DNA of 44,101 bases from Marinibactrum halimedae (lineage in GTDB: Bacteria; Pseudomonadota; Gammaproteobacteria; Pseudomonadales; Cellvibrionaceae), in the NCBI RefSeq assembly GCF_021234875.1, contig NZ_JAJQVM010000036.1:1-44101 (forward strand), read 5' to 3'. How positions within the stretch are numbered: the stretch's first letter is position 1; each line of letters begins with the position of its first letter. Below are positions 41,822-44,101 of this stretch, one piece after another. The notes beneath the pieces were generated by a model. That model ran no database searches. It worked only from the letters and a program-made list of their open reading frames with translations, and was not told where the DNA came from. Both the position numbers and the translations under genes were made by a program.

Positions 41822-42150
41822 AACGCACCTCATGATTAACCTCATTGTTTTTGGAAGTGTCAATCACTGCACACACTTTTCGTCACTCGTTTGTCACGCA
41901 ATTCCTCAAAACTGGCAGTAATATTCGCATTGTACAAGAGCTTCTCTTTGATTTTTTTTGGTTTGTTAGCATGAAGCTATTGATTTGATAATTTCTTACC
42001 AAAAACCCTCTCTTATAAATCTATTTTTATTCGTCTTTTTTCACAGAAACCCTAGGCTTTATTGCGGTATTTAACGTATCATGCCGTCCCGAATGAACAC
42101 CGATTACGATATTTTTATCGGAGAAAATTGATGGCCAAAGGATCGATAAT
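41822..42150 (+). other. Leader region with overlapping micro-ORFs
   Basis: About 330 bp upstream of the XRE-type regulator. Near its end two micro-ORFs lie in series: 42081-42131 (16 codons, ATG … TGA) and 42131-42175 (14 codons, preceded by GGAG at 42120-42123), joined by TGATG. The second overlaps the start of the regulator. They could couple translation or act as a leader, but may be chance. Confidence 0.4.
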
Positions 42151-42504
42151 GTGCAGTTCGATAGCCAAGAATTAAATTCTACGGAAACAAGGAAAATGAA
42201 ACAGGAAGAGATGTCTGATTCTTCTTTTTCCGATATTGATATTAAGTTGATTGATGAGCAAGCGGCGGAAGCCACGAAACGGTGTCGGCACTATTTGAGA
42301 ATGTCACCAACGGATTTTGCTGATTTCATGCAGGTGAAATCCGTTAAGACGATTTATAATTGGGAAGACCCGACTAACAGTGCCTCCCCGAAATTCAGCC
42401 ATTTTTTACATTTAATTGCCGCAATTGGTATGAATGCGTTTGTAAAACTATTGGCGAATACGCTTAATCCATCCACACAACAAAGAGATGATCAAGATGA
42501 CTGA
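42151..42504 (+). CDS. XRE-like helix-turn-helix regulator
   Basis: Up to 117 residues. The region SPTDFADFMQVKSVKTIYNWEDP is a helix-turn-helix of the XRE/Cro kind (F-A-x-x-M-x-V-x-S-x-x-T-I-x-N-W-E). A hydrophobic helix follows (FSHFLHLIAAIGMNAFVKLL) and may serve for dimerisation. The start is a GTG with AAAGGA 8 bp upstream; ATG codons at 42196 and 42211 are alternatives. The stop overlaps the ATG of a 47-codon peptide gene, so the two are probably coupled. It is the first gene of a three-gene cassette ended by the terminator at 43286, and may regulate the cassette itself. Confidence 0.7.
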   Translation: MQFDSQELNSTETRKMKQEEMSDSSFSDIDIKLIDEQAAEATKRCRHYLRMSPTDFADFMQVKSVKTIYNWEDPTNSASPKFSHFLHLIAAIGMNAFVKLLANTLNPSTQQRDDQDD

Positions 42505-42640
42505 ACTCACTTTATGGTTTTTACTTCAAGTTGGCATGACACCGGTGGGAAGCGGAGCTCACACCAGTGAACCGGAATGCCCGCCGGTAGTGGTACCCAA
42601 CGGTGGTACAGGTGGCACGTCTCAGCCTTTGCCAAAATAA
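42497..42640 (+). CDS. Small peptide of 47 residues, unknown
   Basis: A short gene starting at 42497 (or 42488) that overlaps the regulator stop and ends at a TAA 14 bp before the membrane protein gene. The N-terminus is hydrophobic (LTLWFLLQVGM), followed by an acidic Cys-containing segment (SEPECPP), three valines and a Gly/Thr-rich tail (PNGGTGGT) ending in a lysine. The layout could be a leader plus mature part, as for a signalling or secreted peptide. There are no homologues I can name. The overlap and the tight spacing to both neighbours support translation. Confidence 0.5.
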   Translation: MTELTLWFLLQVGMTPVGSGAHTSEPECPPVVVPNGGTGGTSQPLPK

Positions 42641-42653
42641 TAGGGTGCATTAA

Positions 42654-43244
42654 ATGTCAGTTGTTGATTACCACCAATTCTGGAATGAGTTCAATGTTTA
42701 TCTGAGCTGGTTGTATGTCTCTTTTTCAGTTGTGTGTGTTGGGTTGTGTATTCGGCATACCAATGTTCGTTGGTTGTTAGGCTCCCTGGCATTAGTTCAG
42801 TGGCTGGGTATGCTCGCGACACCGTGGATGCGGGAGCAAGGAATACTGTATTACTTATTAATCAGTCTGTTTGATGTGTTGATCATTCTGTTGATCTTTT
42901 TTCGGCAATCTCTGTGTGCTTTTCTGTCTAGCCCTGGATTTAAGAGCCGATTTTATACCCGCTGGTTAAGCCAATTAGCAAACAGTGCTGAGCAAACCTA
43001 CCGGTTAACAGGCATTGAGTATTTTATCATTTTGGTTTACTTGGTTTCTATTACCGTTAACTCGCTATCTTTCCTAGAAGCTTTGTTAAGGAATGTGGGT
43101 GTGAACAGCCTTATTATTTGGTATCTCTTTCCACCTTTGAAGTTGATGACTTGGTGTTTAACATCGTTGTCTGCATTTATTGCAGTCTTTCATGTGAAGA
43201 AAGGCAAGGAAGAATTGTTGTATCAGGTGAGTAAGCCTGTGTAG
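42654..43244 (+). CDS. Integral membrane protein, unknown family
   Basis: A 196-residue protein with about five hydrophobic segments (LYVSFSVVCVGLCI, WLLGSLALVQWLGMLA, LLISLFDVLIILLIFF, YFIILVYLVSITVNSL, LTSLSAFIAVFHV). AGGGTG precedes the ATG. It follows the 47-residue peptide gene by 13 bp and is the last gene before the terminator at 43286. I do not recognise the family. From its position it could export, sense or protect against the peptide, but this is inference. The C-terminus (KKGKEELLYQV) is basic and probably cytoplasmic. Confidence 0.65.
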   Translation: MSVVDYHQFWNEFNVYLSWLYVSFSVVCVGLCIRHTNVRWLLGSLALVQWLGMLATPWMREQGILYYLLISLFDVLIILLIFFRQSLCAFLSSPGFKSRFYTRWLSQLANSAEQTYRLTGIEYFIILVYLVSITVNSLSFLEALLRNVGVNSLIIWYLFPPLKLMTWCLTSLSAFIAVFHVKKGKEELLYQVSKPV

Positions 43245-43285
43245 ACCGCAATGGTCGGAATCCGAATAAATACACCTAAATACCC

Positions 43286-43314
43286 GGCGACGATACGTCG
43301 CCTATACGTTTTTT
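43286..43314 (+). terminator. Rho-independent terminator of the regulator-peptide-membrane cassette
   Basis: GGCGACG (43286-43292) and CGTCGCC (43296-43302) form a perfect 7-bp stem with loop ATA, followed by TATACGTTTTTT. Confidence 0.88.
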
Positions 43315-43684
43315 CCCAAATGAAAGGCTTTCCGGCTTTGATATGGGCAATCGCCTCTTCAAGATCGAAGGGAAGGTCTGATTTGGGTATGTGTCATCTC
43401 CTCTGGTTGCAACCAGTTTATGAAAGACATGGCATAGAAATTTGAATACTCTCGATTAAACCCTCTTGCTAACCCCTTTATATTTTCAATGTTTTTTTGC
43501 AGTGCCACCTGCCCTGTCAATTTGCAAAGGGGTGTCAAAAAATCATATTGCGCCACTTCTTTGCAAAAGTTGACGTTTATTTTTCATCAGTGTGCACTTG
43601 AAATCACTTTATAAATAAGGTTTTTCGTTAGAATATGCTTCTTAACACCTGAAAATTATTCAGACAAAGGGGTTTACCCGATTT
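43315..43684. other. Intergenic region before the last gene
   Basis: About 370 bp without a convincing gene. T-rich runs and the repeated word TTTGCAAA(A/G)G (near 43523 and 43561) are seen. A promoter for the gene at 43685 is expected here, but no clear -35/-10 pair stands out. Confidence 0.4.
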
Positions 43685-43996
43685 ATGTTTCCAAATATCA
43701 AGCCTCCTTTTACTCACATAGAACGATTGCTTGTTGAATTTTCCAACATTAAGAAACCGACCATTGCTGATTTCATGGCTTTTCGTGTTCGTGCTCAAGT
43801 TGGAGATTATCTAGATAAATACAGGGCTAAAGCCAAAAATATGACACCAGGAGAACTTCAAAATGAAGTACATTCTTCTAGTCGTTTAGCCAGATACATG
43901 GCACGTTCTGGCGATCCTAGGCCCTCTTCTCGTTGTGATGCGCATGCTATGATTTCAGGTAGTCATGCTGATGCTACTAAGGAGTACATAGCTTAG
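43685..43996 (+). CDS. Short protein with truncated AHH-nuclease-like C-terminus
   Basis: A 103-residue protein. The N-terminal two thirds are helical (IERLLVEFSNIKKPTIADF, YLDKYRAKAKNMTPGELQNEV). The end, LARYMARSGDPRPSSRCDAH followed by AMISGSHADA, resembles the opening of AHH-type nuclease domains (…GxPRPx…AHHIVxG…), which are toxin tips of the HNH/EndoVII group. Here the second His of the AHH motif is Ala, and the protein stops at a TAG right after, without the rest of the domain. A perfect 12-bp inverted repeat covers the last codons. It may be a broken toxin end, an immunity-like protein or an unrelated small protein. The ribosome binding site is weak (GGGG 12 bp upstream). Confidence 0.5.
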   Translation: MFPNIKPPFTHIERLLVEFSNIKKPTIADFMAFRVRAQVGDYLDKYRAKAKNMTPGELQNEVHSSSRLARYMARSGDPRPSSRCDAHAMISGSHADATKEYIA

Positions 43997-44027
43997 CCAA
44001 CATTAAGCGGCATCTGCTATGTACTCC
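43981..44027 (+). repeat. Perfect 12-bp inverted repeat over a gene end
   Basis: GGAGTACATAGC (43981-43992) and GCTATGTACTCC (44016-44027) are exact inverted copies 23 bp apart. The left arm is inside the last codons of the gene at 43685. No T-run follows directly, so it is not a typical terminator. Confidence 0.85.
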
Positions 44028-44101
44028 AAATTCTTATCTTTAAAAAAGCCAAGCAATATATTTTTCGATTTCTGTAGCTGACACATAAACTTTTTTACTT
44101 G

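Noticed and set aside
43251-43445. A 64-codon plus-strand frame after the membrane protein
   Set aside because: A strong terminator hairpin (43286-43302 with T-run) lies inside it, and there is no ribosome binding site.

Overview
The window looks like a chromosomal segment of a marine-type gammaproteobacterium. This is an inference from its moderately AT-rich bias, a CadC-like winged-helix/TPR regulator, very large hybrid sensor kinases with Reg_prop propellers and c-di-GMP output, a short bifunctional PutA, and secreted redox proteins. No rRNA, tRNA, CRISPR array, integrase, capsid, terminase or complete insertion sequence was found.

Region 1 (about 355-16807, all + strand) is the main object: a contractile injection system, apparently one long operon. 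Its order follows the tail genes of phage P2 closely: gp25/W-like wedge, gpV spike, a spike-tip candidate, gpJ, gpI, a fibre, sheath (FI), two tube proteins (FII-like), a tail chaperone (E) with a strong -1 frameshift signal producing an E-E' product, an unusual short protein in the tape-measure slot, gpU, gpX and gpD. Behind this P2-like set come modules typical of extracellular contractile injection systems (eCIS): a 701-residue AAA+ ATPase, a probable tube-cap/terminator, and a protein with a DUF4157 domain (HEAWH motif) fused to a C-terminal domain with papain-like Cys/His spacing. No holin, endolysin or head gene is present. The locus therefore reads as a hybrid between a P2-type tailocin and an eCIS, carrying a probable toxic cargo.

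Region 2 (17005-23317) holds a convergent CadC-like wHTH-TM-TPR regulator, a lipoprotein with a JAMM-like/DUF4329 signature, a ChrA chromate transporter and an alpha/beta hydrolase.

Region 3 (23454-32474) has two divergent giant signalling proteins: a Reg_prop/Y_Y_Y/HisKA/HATPase/REC/GGDEF fusion on the minus strand and a BarA-like kinase with degenerate REC, REC and Hpt domains on the plus strand.

Region 4 (32565-38376, minus strand) contains two small secreted proteins of unknown function, an Mpv17-like membrane protein and PutA. Several short exact-period tandem repeats (15, 17 and 21 bp) lie between them.

Region 5 (38682-43996, plus strand) has a compact set of class V aminotransferase, DsbD-N-like protein and redoxin, closed by a terminator. 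Next is a small cassette of XRE-type regulator, 47-residue peptide and membrane protein, also closed by a terminator. Last is a short protein ending in what looks like a truncated AHH nuclease motif, overlapped by a perfect inverted repeat.
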